NCBI GenBank assembly: GCA_902475285.1
Contig: CABRZA010000015.1
Span: 1-24,087, forward strand
From: an uncultured Porphyromonadaceae bacterium
GTDB taxonomy: Bacteria; Bacteroidota; Bacteroidia; Bacteroidales; Muribaculaceae
Direction of reading: 5' to 3'
Length of the DNA stretch: 24,087 bases
Below are positions 1 through 7,294 of this stretch, one piece after another. The notes under the pieces were generated by a model. The model was not told the DNA's origin. It searched no databases and was given only the letters and a program-made list of their open reading frames with translations. The first letter of the stretch is position 1. Every line of letters starts with the position of its first letter. Made by a program: the position numbers and the translations under genes.

Positions 1-125
1 ATCTGGCCGAAGGTCTCACAAAATGGCGTGTGCTCGAAGGTCGCAAGCTCGACAAGATTTTTAGCGGAGCTAATATGATATTTAAGACCGACTCATCGCT
101 CCAAGGATTGAAGTATTTGGACTAA
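1..125 (+). CDS. C-terminal end of an unidentified protein (5' truncated by window)
   Basis: An open frame enters from the left edge (first full codon at 3) and ends at TAA 123-125, giving about 40 residues ending in ...QGLKYLD. The tail has a basic stretch (RKLDK) followed by a hydrophobic/aromatic stretch and shows no motif I recognise. It faces the minus-strand TonB-domain gene, the two stops being 22 bp apart, so the genes are convergent. The family cannot be named from this fragment, and coding status rests only on the open frame and its position just before the convergent gene. Confidence 0.5.
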   Translation, partial: LAEGLTKWRVLEGRKLDKIFSGANMIFKTDSSLQGLKYLD

Positions 126-147
126 ATTCCTGAACGGGCTAACCGAA

Positions 148-1278
148 TTAACGCTTCTTTTCCCAGTGGCGCGTTTCGGTGCCGTCGGGATCAAGTCTGT
201 CGATAATTTGGCTGCATAGGTCGGCAGCATATTCATCGCCGGCTTCGAGGTAGCCCCGACGCAGATACAGCAGGGCGCCCACACTGTTGCTGCTCTTGCC
301 GAGATTGCGAACCATGGGCTCGAGGTAGGCCATACCTTCGTCGTAGTTGTCGAACATCAAGCTTTTCAGCGACGCCAAGTGGCAGTAGCGATCCCACATC
401 TCGCGTTTTTCAAGCAGGGGTATCAGACGGTCCATAAGGGCGCTGGTCTCTTTGAGATGCCCGGGGGCGTGAATGTAGGTTTTCAGCAGCGTCCACAGCG
501 GATCGGGTTCGTCGGGCTTGAGTTCCATCATTTTTTCTGCTATCCACTCGGTTGAGCGCAGGCCGTCGGCCGATGCGCCATCGGTCTCGTTCCATGTGTC
601 GACCAGCTCGAGGGCAACGGAGCATACCTCATAGTCGTTGGATGTGTCACCCATAAGGGCGTTGAACTCCAATGCCCGGCGCAACGGTTCGACGTCGTAA
701 GGATTTATACCGAAGGCGTCGAGATATCGGTTTGCGGCCTTGTAGGCGTTGCTGTCACGTTCGGCGGCTAGGGCGTCGGCCAGGCGGTTTTTGTAGGCAA
801 CACTGTCCACCCACGCGTTATCCGGCAGCTTCGGTGCTTTTTTCGGGCTATCGACCAGGGCAAATTTTACAGGCAGTACAAACCACGTTTTTACCGGCCG
901 TCCGCCTTTCTGCCCCGGGGTGAAGCCCGAGAGCAACCCAACCACACGCAATGCCTCGGCATCGAGCAGAGGATGAACCGGTTCAGTCACCGTCGCGCGT
1001 TCCACCTTTCCGTCCATACCGACTATGAAACTTACCACCACACGCCCCTGTATACTGTTCGCCTCAGCGGCGGCCGGATATTTAAGATTCTCGGCAAGGA
1101 AGCTCATGATTCCCTCCACACCACCGGGATACGCTGGAGGTACATCTACTTGGCGGTACACAGTGTCGGCTTTGACATCATCTGGCAGATAACCCACCAC
1201 AACATCATATTCATCGGCCCGGGCCACGAGGCTCGCCGCGGCGGCAACAGCACAAAGGAGCAGAAGGAGTTTCTTCAT
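148..1278 (-). CDS. Secreted TonB C-terminal domain protein with helical repeat tail
   Basis: 376-residue exported protein. Residues 1-21 form a signal peptide (Lys-Lys, then a Leu/Ala-rich core). Residues about 48-139 match a TonB C-terminal domain: YPGG near 50, then GRVVVSFIVGMDGKV and the FTPGQKGGRPV...LPVKF signature near 119-139. In energy-transducing TonB this fold binds the TonB box of outer-membrane receptors, but here it follows the signal peptide directly and there is no long proline-rich linker. The protein is therefore more likely one of the periplasmic TonB_C proteins common in Bacteroidetes than a canonical TonB. Residues about 150-376 are helical and could be degenerate TPR-like repeats. 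The ATG at 1278 lies 19 nt after a TATCTTTG promoter element, which supports this start. The specific function is unknown. Confidence 0.8.
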   Translation of the reverse strand: MKKLLLLLCAVAAAASLVARADEYDVVVGYLPDDVKADTVYRQVDVPPAYPGGVEGIMSFLAENLKYPAAAEANSIQGRVVVSFIVGMDGKVERATVTEPVHPLLDAEALRVVGLLSGFTPGQKGGRPVKTWFVLPVKFALVDSPKKAPKLPDNAWVDSVAYKNRLADALAAERDSNAYKAANRYLDAFGINPYDVEPLRRALEFNALMGDTSNDYEVCSVALELVDTWNETDGASADGLRSTEWIAEKMMELKPDEPDPLWTLLKTYIHAPGHLKETSALMDRLIPLLEKREMWDRYCHLASLKSLMFDNYDEGMAYLEPMVRNLGKSSNSVGALLYLRRGYLEAGDEYAADLCSQIIDRLDPDGTETRHWEKKR

Positions 1279-1297
1279 GGCATATGATTTTATGCCA

Positions 1298-1305
1298 CAA
1301 AGATA
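1298..1305 (-). promoter_or_regulatory. Bacteroidetes -7 promoter element for the TonB_C gene
   Basis: On the minus strand this reads TATCTTTG, an exact TAnnTTTG match, in an AT-rich stretch 19 nt before the start codon. No clear TTG is present 19-21 nt upstream (only a T-run), so the -33 element is weak. Confidence 0.6.
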
Positions 1306-1327
1306 AAAATATTTTTCGATAAAAACG

Positions 1328-1624
1328 CTATTTAAGTTCGGAAATGATATGCCGGATGGCGGCCACGGGGTGAACGAAGAGCATGCGCGGTCCGGCGTAG
1401 CGCATCACCGAACGTATCTGCTCACGCTTGTCGGGAGCATAGCAGTGTATGAGGCACTTGCGGCAGCTCGTCTTGGCGTTTCCCTTCGGGCACAGCGTCA
1501 GTCGCTTCCGGGCATACTCCAACAACTCCAGGCACTCGGCGCACATCTCGCCGCCATGATGCGCCCGGCAGTACATGGCTATCATCCGCCCTACAACGGC
1601 TTTCTCTCTTTCAATGCGTTCCAT
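1328..1624 (-). CDS. YgbA-like (nitrous oxide-stimulated promoter family) Cys-rich protein
   Basis: 98-residue soluble protein resembling the YgbA_NO family (named from E. coli YgbA, whose gene is induced by nitrosative stress). Visible features are an N-terminal helix with REK near residue 6, YCRAHH at 18-23, a CxxC at 28-31 and a second at 54-57, with further cysteines at 19, 45 and 61. This suggests metal binding, an inference from spacing. The frame stays open upstream to a GTG at 1723. I prefer the ATG at 1624 because family members start shortly before the REK helix, and because a TTG-N20-TATCTTTG promoter lies inside the would-be extension. The gene is divergent from the Fur-family gene and upstream of the co-directional TonB_C gene, which has its own -7 element. 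The biochemical role is not known to me. Confidence 0.75.
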   Translation of the reverse strand: MERIEREKAVVGRMIAMYCRAHHGGEMCAECLELLEYARKRLTLCPKGNAKTSCRKCLIHCYAPDKREQIRSVMRYAGPRMLFVHPVAAIRHIISELK

Positions 1625-1629
1625 ACCTG

Positions 1630-1660
1630 CAAAGATAGCGATTGTCTCCGACACAGGCAA
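1630..1660 (-). promoter_or_regulatory. Promoter of the YgbA-like gene
   Basis: Minus-strand TTG (1658-1660), 20-nt spacer, TATCTTTG (1630-1637), an exact Bacteroidetes consensus. The -7 element ends only 5 nt before the ATG at 1624, so the transcript would be nearly leaderless if this promoter is used. Confidence 0.5.
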
Positions 1661-1742
1661 GGATTTATTGCCGCGGGCTAACCTCACTACTTCTTTGTGA
1701 ACCTTGTCACGCCTTCCACGCACCGAAATCTTCTTCCTCTTG

Positions 1743-1772
1743 TTGCCGATTGCAAAATTTTTGCTACCTTTG
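1743..1772 (+). promoter_or_regulatory. Promoter of the fur-purA operon with embedded inverted repeat
   Basis: TTG (1743-1745), 19-nt spacer, TACCTTTG (1765-1772), with the ATG 22 nt further on. Between the two elements lies a perfect inverted repeat, GCAAAA-T-TTTTGC (1752-1764), ending at the -7 element. Another GCAAA/TTTGC pair (1772-1776 and 1788-1792) lies just downstream. The placement suits an operator, and the Fur-family product of the first gene is the obvious candidate ligand (inference). Confidence 0.65.
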
Positions 1773-1794
1773 CAAAGTATTTTAAAGTTTGCTT

Positions 1795-2301
1795 ATGGCT
1801 GACGATAGCAATAGAGACGGCGTGGCTGCCGAGATGCTCGCTGAGTATCTCCGCCGCAGCGGCCGCCGCTGCACTCAGGAGCGTTTCATTATCCTGGCGT
1901 GCGTCGGTGCTATGGCCGGCCATTTTACCGCCGACGATGTGTCGGCACGACTCTCCGCCGACAATATCCCCGTGGCTACGGGCACCATATACTCCACGCT
2001 CCAGCTCCTTGTGGAGTGCGGCCTCGTAAGCCGCCAGCGCATCGACGACGGCGCCGTGCGCTACGAGTTCGCTTCCGGCGGCGAACACCTGCACCTCCAC
2101 TGCACGCGCTGCGGCAAAATCAAGGACGTCCGCGACCCCGAGCTCGAGGCAATGCTCGCCTCACGCCGGTATGCGGGCTTCGTCCCCGCCGGTTTCTCGC
2201 TCACCGTCCATGGCCTCTGTGCCGCCTGCAAGCGCCGACGCGCACGAAACGATAATTCAAAAACAAATATATCATCCCAAAAATCAGCAAAGAGAAAATG
2301 A
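1795..2301 (+). CDS. Fur-family metal-responsive transcriptional repressor
   Basis: 168-residue cytoplasmic regulator. Residues about 12-92 form the winged helix (TQERFIILACV; TADDVSARL; ATGTIYSTLQLLVECGLV), the usual Fur DNA-binding part. The metal-binding dimerisation domain follows: HLHLHCTRC at 98-106 and CAAC at 142-145. The two CxxC pairs match a structural zinc site, and the His cluster belongs to the regulatory metal site. Whether it senses iron, zinc, manganese or peroxide cannot be settled from sequence alone. A TTG at 1789 is an in-frame alternative, but the ATG at 1795 is preferred. The basic C-terminal tail (RNDNSK...KRK) is longer than usual. The stop overlaps the purA start (ATGA), implying translational coupling, and the promoter contains a likely autoregulatory inverted repeat. 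Confidence 0.9.
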   Translation: MADDSNRDGVAAEMLAEYLRRSGRRCTQERFIILACVGAMAGHFTADDVSARLSADNIPVATGTIYSTLQLLVECGLVSRQRIDDGAVRYEFASGGEHLHLHCTRCGKIKDVRDPELEAMLASRRYAGFVPAGFSLTVHGLCAACKRRRARNDNSKTNISSQKSAKRK

Positions 2302-3593
2302 AAGCCGATGTACTGTTAGGTCTTCAATGGGGCGACGAAGGCAAGGGCAAGATTGTTGATGTCCTCGCTCCCCGCTACGACATTGTTGCACGCTTCCAGG
2401 GCGGCCCCAACGCCGGCCACACCCTCGAGTTCGACGGCCGCAAGCATGTGCTTCGTTCCATACCTTCGGGTATCTTCGCCGGAGAGGCACGGACCAATGT
2501 AATTGGCAACGGTGTGGTCCTCGATCCCGTGCTCTTTATGGACGAGGCACGCGCCCTCGAAGACGACGGCGTTAAGCTCCACTCCATACTCAACATATCC
2601 CGCAAGGCACACCTCATCCTCCCCACGCACCGCCTCCTCGACGCCGCTTCCGAGCGCGCCAAGGGAAGCTCCAAAATCGGCACCACCGGCAAGGGCATAG
2701 GCCCCACGTATACCGACAAGGTTTCGCGCCGCGGCCTCCGCGTGGGCGACATCGAGCGCCCCGACTTCGCCGACATCTACGCCGCCCACCGCGACGCGCA
2801 TCTCGAGAGCCTCCGCGCCCTCGGCGTGGAGTCCGACACCGCCGCCCTCGCCGAGGCCGAAAAGCGCTGGATGAAAGCCATTGAATATCTCGCCTCATTC
2901 CCCCTCGTCGACACCGAGCATATGGTCAACAAAGCTCTCGCCACCGGCCGCAGCGTGCTCTGCGAAGGCGCACAGGGCACAATGCTCGACATCGACTTCG
3001 GCTCATACCCCTTCGTTACGTCGAGCAACACCGTCGCCGCAGGCGCATGCACCGGCCTCGGCGTGGCGCCCGGTCGCATAGGCCGTGTCTACGGCATATT
3101 CAAGGCCTACTGCACCCGTGTGGGAAGCGGCCCCTTCCCCACCGAGCTTCTCGACGACACCGGTGCCGAGATGCGTCGCATAGGCCATGAGTACGGCGCC
3201 GTGACGGGCCGCGAGCGCCGATGCGGATGGCTCGACCTTGTGGCCCTGCGCTATGCCGCAATGGTCGACGGCGCCACCGACCTAATCATGATGAAGAGCG
3301 ACGTCCTCGACGGCTTCGACACAATAAAGGTGTGCACCGCCTACCGCCTTCCCGACGGCACGGTGACGCGCGACTTTCCCTACAGCATCGGAGACAACGC
3401 CGAGGGCCCCGGCCCGATCGAACCCGTCTACGAGGAGTTTGCCGGCTGGCGCACCAAGCTCTCCGACATCCGCGCCTACGCCGACCTCCCCGAGGCATTC
3501 CGCCGCTACGTCGAGTTCATCGAGCGCGAGACGGGCGTTCCCGTAGCCATTGTCTCCGTCGGCCCCGACCGCACCGAAACCATCGAGCGATAA
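2298..3593 (+). CDS. purA: Adenylosuccinate synthetase
   Basis: 431 residues, a normal length. It catalyses IMP + aspartate + GTP to adenylosuccinate, the first committed step from IMP to AMP, in the cytosol. The N-terminal signature QWGDEGKGK (10-18) carries the catalytic Asp13, and GGPNAGHT (35-42) carries the catalytic His41. Further family blocks are IPSGI, GNGVVLDP, IGTTGKGIGPTYTDK, RRGLRVGD, CEGAQGTMLD, FPFVTSSNT-like, GVYGIFKAY-like and TGRERRCGWLD. The gene starts inside the fur stop codon (ATGA overlap), so its expression probably follows the Fur-family regulator. This links purine supply to metal or peroxide status (inference). 45 bp without an obvious promoter separate it from the DUF1015 gene. 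Confidence 0.98.
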   Translation: MKADVLLGLQWGDEGKGKIVDVLAPRYDIVARFQGGPNAGHTLEFDGRKHVLRSIPSGIFAGEARTNVIGNGVVLDPVLFMDEARALEDDGVKLHSILNISRKAHLILPTHRLLDAASERAKGSSKIGTTGKGIGPTYTDKVSRRGLRVGDIERPDFADIYAAHRDAHLESLRALGVESDTAALAEAEKRWMKAIEYLASFPLVDTEHMVNKALATGRSVLCEGAQGTMLDIDFGSYPFVTSSNTVAAGACTGLGVAPGRIGRVYGIFKAYCTRVGSGPFPTELLDDTGAEMRRIGHEYGAVTGRERRCGWLDLVALRYAAMVDGATDLIMMKSDVLDGFDTIKVCTAYRLPDGTVTRDFPYSIGDNAEGPGPIEPVYEEFAGWRTKLSDIRAYADLPEAFRRYVEFIERETGVPVAIVSVGPDRTETIER

Positions 3594-3638
3594 GCTCCAC
3601 CTCTATCCGACACTGAATACCTAAAACCGAAATATACC

Positions 3639-4886
3639 ATGGCAAAAGTAAAACCGTTCAAGGGCATACGTCCGCCGCGCGAGATGGTCACACAGGTGGC
3701 ATCGCGCCCATACGACGTGCTCGACAGCGCCGAGGCACGTGCCGAGGCCGAAGGCAACCCGCGTTCGCTCTACCATATCATAAAGCCCGAAATCGACTTC
3801 GAGCCGGGCACCGACGAGCACGACCCACGCGTCTACGACAAGGCCGTCGAAAATTTTGCCGCTTTCCGCCGCAACGGATGGCTCGTTCAGGACGATAAGG
3901 AACACTACTACATCTACGCCCAGACCATGGACGGCCGCACTCAGTACGGCATCGTCGTTGCAGCCAACGTCGACGACTATATGGAAGGACGCATAAAGAA
4001 ACACGAGCTCACCCGACGCGACAAGGAGGAGGACCGCATGAAGCACGTCCGAATCAACAACGCCAACATCGAGCCCGTATTCTTCGCCTTCCCCGACAAT
4101 GCCGTCCTCGACGAAATAATCCGCACCGTCACCGCCGGCGAGCCCGAGTACGACTTCACCGCCCCCGACGGCTTCGGCCACCATTTTTGGGTGGTCGACG
4201 ACCCCGTGCTCATCGGCCGCATCACCGAAGCCTTCGCCGCCATTCCCTACCTCTATATCGCCGACGGCCATCACCGCAGCGCCGCAGCTGCCCTCGTGGG
4301 AAACGAGAAGGCACGCCTCAACCCCAACCACCGCGGCGACGAGGAGTACAACTACTTCCTCGCCGTGGCCTTCCCCGCCTCGCATCTCCGCATCATCGAC
4401 TACAACCGCGTCGTGCGCGACCTCAACGGTCTCTCTCCTGCCGAGTTCCTCGAGCGCCTCGCCCGTAGCTTCGAAGTGGTCGACAAAGGCGAGGAAATCT
4501 ACACCCCAGAGCGCCTCCACAACTTCTCGCTCTATCTAGAAGGCCGTTGGTACTCCCTCACGGCGCGCCCCGGAACATACAACGACCACGACCCCATAGG
4601 CGTCCTCGACGTAACCGTGTCGTCCGACCTCATCCTCCGCGACATCATAGGCATCACCGACCTCCGCACCGACAAGCGCATCGACTTCGTCGGCGGCATC
4701 CGCGGCCTCGGCGAGCTCAAGCGCCGCGTCGACTCCGGCGAGATGGCCTTCGCCCTCGCCCTCTTCCCCGTGAGCATGCAGCAGCTCATGGACATCGCCG
4801 ACACCGGCAACATAATGCCGCCCAAGACCACATGGTTCGAGCCAAAGCTCCGCTCCGGCCTCGTAATCCATTCCCTCGACGACTGA
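3639..4886 (+). CDS. DUF1015 family protein
   Basis: 415 residues, the usual full length for DUF1015. Characteristic blocks are the N-terminal FKGIRPPREMV and ASRPYDVLDSAEA, NPRSLYHIIKPEID, and the central IADGHHRSAAAA (DGHHR at 209-213), the most conserved motif of the family. The C-terminal half ends in the conserved MPPKTTWFEPKLRSGLVIHSLDD. No signal peptide is seen, so it is cytoplasmic. The biochemical activity is not established to my knowledge. In many genomes the family sits beside serA/serC, but here it follows purA in the fur-purA unit. A GC-rich hairpin directly after the stop probably ends this transcript. Confidence 0.93.
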   Translation: MAKVKPFKGIRPPREMVTQVASRPYDVLDSAEARAEAEGNPRSLYHIIKPEIDFEPGTDEHDPRVYDKAVENFAAFRRNGWLVQDDKEHYYIYAQTMDGRTQYGIVVAANVDDYMEGRIKKHELTRRDKEEDRMKHVRINNANIEPVFFAFPDNAVLDEIIRTVTAGEPEYDFTAPDGFGHHFWVVDDPVLIGRITEAFAAIPYLYIADGHHRSAAAALVGNEKARLNPNHRGDEEYNYFLAVAFPASHLRIIDYNRVVRDLNGLSPAEFLERLARSFEVVDKGEEIYTPERLHNFSLYLEGRWYSLTARPGTYNDHDPIGVLDVTVSSDLILRDIIGITDLRTDKRIDFVGGIRGLGELKRRVDSGEMAFALALFPVSMQQLMDIADTGNIMPPKTTWFEPKLRSGLVIHSLDD

Positions 4887-4895
4887 AATCCTACC

Positions 4896-4926
4896 GCAGA
4901 CCGCCGGCACCGCGTCGGTGGTCTGC
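4896..4926 (+). terminator. Hairpin terminator after the fur-purA-DUF1015 unit
   Basis: GCAGACCGCCG (4896-4906) pairs with CGGTGGTCTGC (4916-4926) with one mismatch in 11, followed by AATTATTT. It begins 9 nt after the DUF1015 stop. The T-tract is imperfect but the position is right for an intrinsic terminator. Confidence 0.65.
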
Positions 4927-4964
4927 AATTATTTGACCGATACCCAATTATCACATTTGCAATA

Positions 4965-6065
4965 ATGCACTTCGTAAAACATATCCTCGCGCTTGCCGGG
5001 GCTGCCGCACTTGCCCTCGCCGCTAAGGCTGCCGTCGTCGACGAGCTCGTATATCACGACCTCCGCTCCTTTCCCCTCATAGGCACCCTCGCCCCCGACG
5101 CCTCGGAGGCATATACACGTCTGCCCGACTCGTTGCAGGGCCGCGTGCGCGACGAACTTTGGAACCTCGGCCTAAACTCCGCCGGCCTCGCCGTGCGTTT
5201 CCGCACCGATTCCCCGCGCCTCGCAGCCGAGTGGCACTCACGCAATAAGTTCAACATGAACCACATGACCGCCACCGGCATCCGTGGCCTCGACCTCTAT
5301 GTCCTCACCCCCGACTCGCAGTGGACAACCGTCAGCAGCGCACGCCCAGCCTTCCACAACCATCATTCCCGCTCCCTCATGGTCACCGACATGCAGCCCG
5401 GCGTAATGCGCGAGTACATGCTCTACCTCTCCCTCTACGACGGCGTCGACACCCTACGCATAGGCATCGACAGCACAGCCACACTCGCACTTCCCGCAGT
5501 CGACCTCCCCCGACGTCAAAAGCCCGTCGTGGTCTACGGAACCTCGATAGTGCAGGGCGGTTGCGCCACACGCCCCGGCATGGTGCACACATCCATTCTC
5601 GAACGCCTGCTCCAGCGCGAGGTCGTAAACCTCGGCTTCAGCGGCAACGCCCGCCTCGATCCCGAGATTGCCGCCCTCATGGCCCAGGCCGACGCATCGG
5701 TCTACGTCCTCGACCCGCTCCCCAACTGCTCCCCCGAGCGTGTCGACACCGCCATGGTGCCCTTCGTTAGAATCATCCGCGCCCGCCGCCCCTCCACACC
5801 CATCGTGCTCGTCGAAAGCCCCATATTTCCCATAGCGCGCTTCAACACCGAGGTCGCCGCAACCCTCGCCGCCAAGAACGCCGTCCTCCGCCGCATCTAC
5901 AATGAGCTCAAAGCCGCCGGCGACGAGAATCTCTATTATTTCGAGGCCAAGGACATCGTCGGCGACAACCCCGAGGTCACCGTCGACAACTATCACTTCA
6001 CCGACACCGGCTTCGACCTCTTCGCCCGCTCACTCGCTCCCCTCATCCGGCAGTTTACGGAATAA
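4965..6065 (+). CDS. Secreted SGNH/GDSL hydrolase (GxDLY type)
   Basis: 366 residues. Residues 1-22 are a signal peptide (Lys5, then Ala/Leu-rich to AKAA), so it is periplasmic or surface exposed. The N-terminal half is a beta-rich accessory domain with the GLDLY motif at 108-112 that names the GxDLY domain. The C-terminal half is an SGNH hydrolase: YGTSIVQGG (191-199, nucleophile Ser194, with GTS replacing the usual GDS), NLGFSGNARLD (222-232, oxyanion-hole Gly/Asn), DPLPN (250-254) and DNYHFTD (341-347) with the catalytic Asp/His pair. Relatives are esterases, often deacetylases acting on carbohydrate. The substrate here is unknown, and no glycan-utilisation genes are adjacent. It is preceded by a terminator, and a poor -7-like CACATTTG lies before the ATG, so it is probably monocistronic. 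Confidence 0.85.
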   Translation: MHFVKHILALAGAAALALAAKAAVVDELVYHDLRSFPLIGTLAPDASEAYTRLPDSLQGRVRDELWNLGLNSAGLAVRFRTDSPRLAAEWHSRNKFNMNHMTATGIRGLDLYVLTPDSQWTTVSSARPAFHNHHSRSLMVTDMQPGVMREYMLYLSLYDGVDTLRIGIDSTATLALPAVDLPRRQKPVVVYGTSIVQGGCATRPGMVHTSILERLLQREVVNLGFSGNARLDPEIAALMAQADASVYVLDPLPNCSPERVDTAMVPFVRIIRARRPSTPIVLVESPIFPIARFNTEVAATLAAKNAVLRRIYNELKAAGDENLYYFEAKDIVGDNPEVTVDNYHFTDTGFDLFARSLAPLIRQFTE

Positions 6066-6070
6066 TTTTT

Positions 6071-6110
6071 TTGACGCCGGCGTGTAATTTTTTGCCCACG
6101 CCGGCGTCAA
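6071..6110. repeat. Perfect 14-bp inverted repeat whose arms are themselves palindromes
   Basis: TTGACGCCGGCGTG (6071-6084) is the exact reverse complement of 6097-6110, with a 12-nt T-rich loop. Each arm contains the self-palindrome ACGCCGGCGT (6074-6083 and 6098-6107), the two centres being 24 bp apart. It starts 5 bp after the SGNH stop and ends 9 bp before the sigma factor ATG. No T-tract follows the stem on either strand, so it is not a standard intrinsic terminator. Confidence 0.85.
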
Positions 6111-6119
6111 ATAGTCAGT

Positions 6120-6641
6120 ATGAAACGCAACACCGAACGGCAGGAGTACTTCCTTGCTGTCACCGAGCGATATAGCGACGTGATAGCCAAGGTATGCTGG
6201 CTCTATGCCGGTCCCGGTGCTTCGTTCGACGACCTTTATCAAGAAGTTCTGGCCAACCTTTGGCAGGGTCTCGACAGTTTCCGTGGCGAGGCAAAGCTCT
6301 CCACGTGGATTTATCGTGCCGCTCTCAACACATGCATAACCTGGCACCGTCGCAACGGTCGCCACGGTGGTGCCGCCACCGCGCGACTCGACGACGTCCA
6401 TGTCGACCCCGTCGACAACGACACCTCGGCCGCACAGGCCGACGAATCGCGCCGCCTTCTCTCGCTCATTGCCCGCCTGGCCCCACTCGACAAGGCGCTC
6501 GTCACTCTTTGGCTCGACGAGAAATCCTACGAGGAGATTGCCATAATCACCGGCATCAGCGCCGGCAATGTGGCAGTCAGGCTGCACCGCGCTAAGGAGA
6601 AACTCGCCAAGATGGCCGACGAACTTCATCTAAAAGATTGA
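6120..6641 (+). CDS. ECF-type RNA polymerase sigma factor
   Basis: 173 residues, normal for an ECF sigma factor. Region 2 spans about residues 8-75, with FDDLYQEVLANLWQGLDSFRGEAKLSTWIYRAALNTCITWHRR giving -10 recognition and core-binding surfaces. A short acidic linker rich in Asp/Val/Ala follows. Region 4 spans about 115-165: LDKALVTLWLDEKSYEEIAIITGISAGNVAVRLHRAKEKL contains the helix-turn-helix for -35 contact. Six nucleotides separate its stop from a small four-helix membrane protein, a typical layout for a sigma factor and its membrane-bound regulator. No TAnnTTTG element is seen directly upstream. A double palindrome occupies that gap and might control it. Target genes cannot be predicted from this window. 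Confidence 0.92.
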   Translation: MKRNTERQEYFLAVTERYSDVIAKVCWLYAGPGASFDDLYQEVLANLWQGLDSFRGEAKLSTWIYRAALNTCITWHRRNGRHGGAATARLDDVHVDPVDNDTSAAQADESRRLLSLIARLAPLDKALVTLWLDEKSYEEIAIITGISAGNVAVRLHRAKEKLAKMADELHLKD

Positions 6642-6647
6642 CCGACT

Positions 6648-7208
6648 ATGGATTTTGATAAACTGCGCCGCGCTTGGCAAGAAAGCCGCATTCCCATCGA
6701 CCCCGCCGACACCCGTCGGGTAGCCGACGAGGTGGCGCGTGGCAACGCACGCTCGGCTCAGCAGAAGCTGCTCCTATACTACCGCTATTCCCTCATCGAC
6801 GCCCTTCTCGTTCCGTGCCTGGCGCCAATGCTTGTTTACGTTGTCAACCTCCCCGTGTGGATGGCCGTGCTCTACGGCGCTTTCGGCATCCTCATGGGCG
6901 TAATCAACTACCTCTTGTACCGCTATATCGGCAAGAGCGATTTCACAGTCCTCCCCGTCATGCTCGCTGTCGAGCGCGCGCTCCGCATCAAGCAGTGGCA
7001 GACGCGCATACGTGCCCTCGGCATAACACTGGCTGTCTCGCTCCTCACCACTATGGCCGTCGAGCTCTTCGACCACGACCATTACGTCATGGTCGGATTC
7101 GCCGTTGGCCTAGTCGTAGGTATAGCTGTCGGTCTCAAAAAATACCTCAGCATGCGCCATGCCACCGACGAACTCATCCGCCAAGTACGCGCATTCGAAA
7201 GCGAATAG
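6648..7208 (+). CDS. Four-helix membrane protein, candidate sigma-factor regulator
   Basis: 186 residues. The N-terminal cytoplasmic segment of about 45 residues (MDFDKLRRAWQES...ADEVARGNARSAQQ) is amphipathic and charged. Predicted membrane helices lie at about 48-67, 70-92, 122-139 and 146-164, and the C-terminal tail is charged. There is no enzymatic motif and no recognisable zinc-binding anti-sigma His/Cys motif. The 6-bp gap to the sigma gene and the soluble N-terminal segment facing the cytoplasm suggest it holds or senses for that sigma factor, which is inference from context. A hairpin with a T-run follows 24 nt after the stop, making this a two-gene unit. It could instead be an unrelated small membrane protein. 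Confidence 0.8.
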   Translation: MDFDKLRRAWQESRIPIDPADTRRVADEVARGNARSAQQKLLLYYRYSLIDALLVPCLAPMLVYVVNLPVWMAVLYGAFGILMGVINYLLYRYIGKSDFTVLPVMLAVERALRIKQWQTRIRALGITLAVSLLTTMAVELFDHDHYVMVGFAVGLVVGIAVGLKKYLSMRHATDELIRQVRAFESE

Positions 7209-7232
7209 TTTTTTCTTCACTTTTATTACACG

Positions 7233-7256
7233 CCACACCCCGTGTGTGGTTTTTTA
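7233..7256 (+). terminator. Intrinsic terminator after the sigma/membrane protein pair
   Basis: CCACAC (7233-7238) pairs with GTGTGG (7244-7249) over a 5-nt loop and is followed directly by a run of six T. It lies 24 nt after the membrane protein stop. Confidence 0.7.
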
Positions 7257-7260
7257 TTTG

Positions 7261-7268
7261 TAATTTTG
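7261..7268 (+). promoter_or_regulatory. -7 promoter element for dedA-rpe
   Basis: TAATTTTG is an exact TAnnTTTG match 26 nt before the dedA ATG and just after the preceding terminator. The -33 region has no clear TTG at the right distance. Confidence 0.55.
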
Positions 7269-7294
7269 CATCGAATTGCAAAATTTCAGAATAT

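Noticed and set aside
4938..4958. CACATTTG as promoter for the SGNH hydrolase
   Set aside because: First base deviates from TAnnTTTG and the upstream TTTG is only 16 nt away, too close for the usual spacing.
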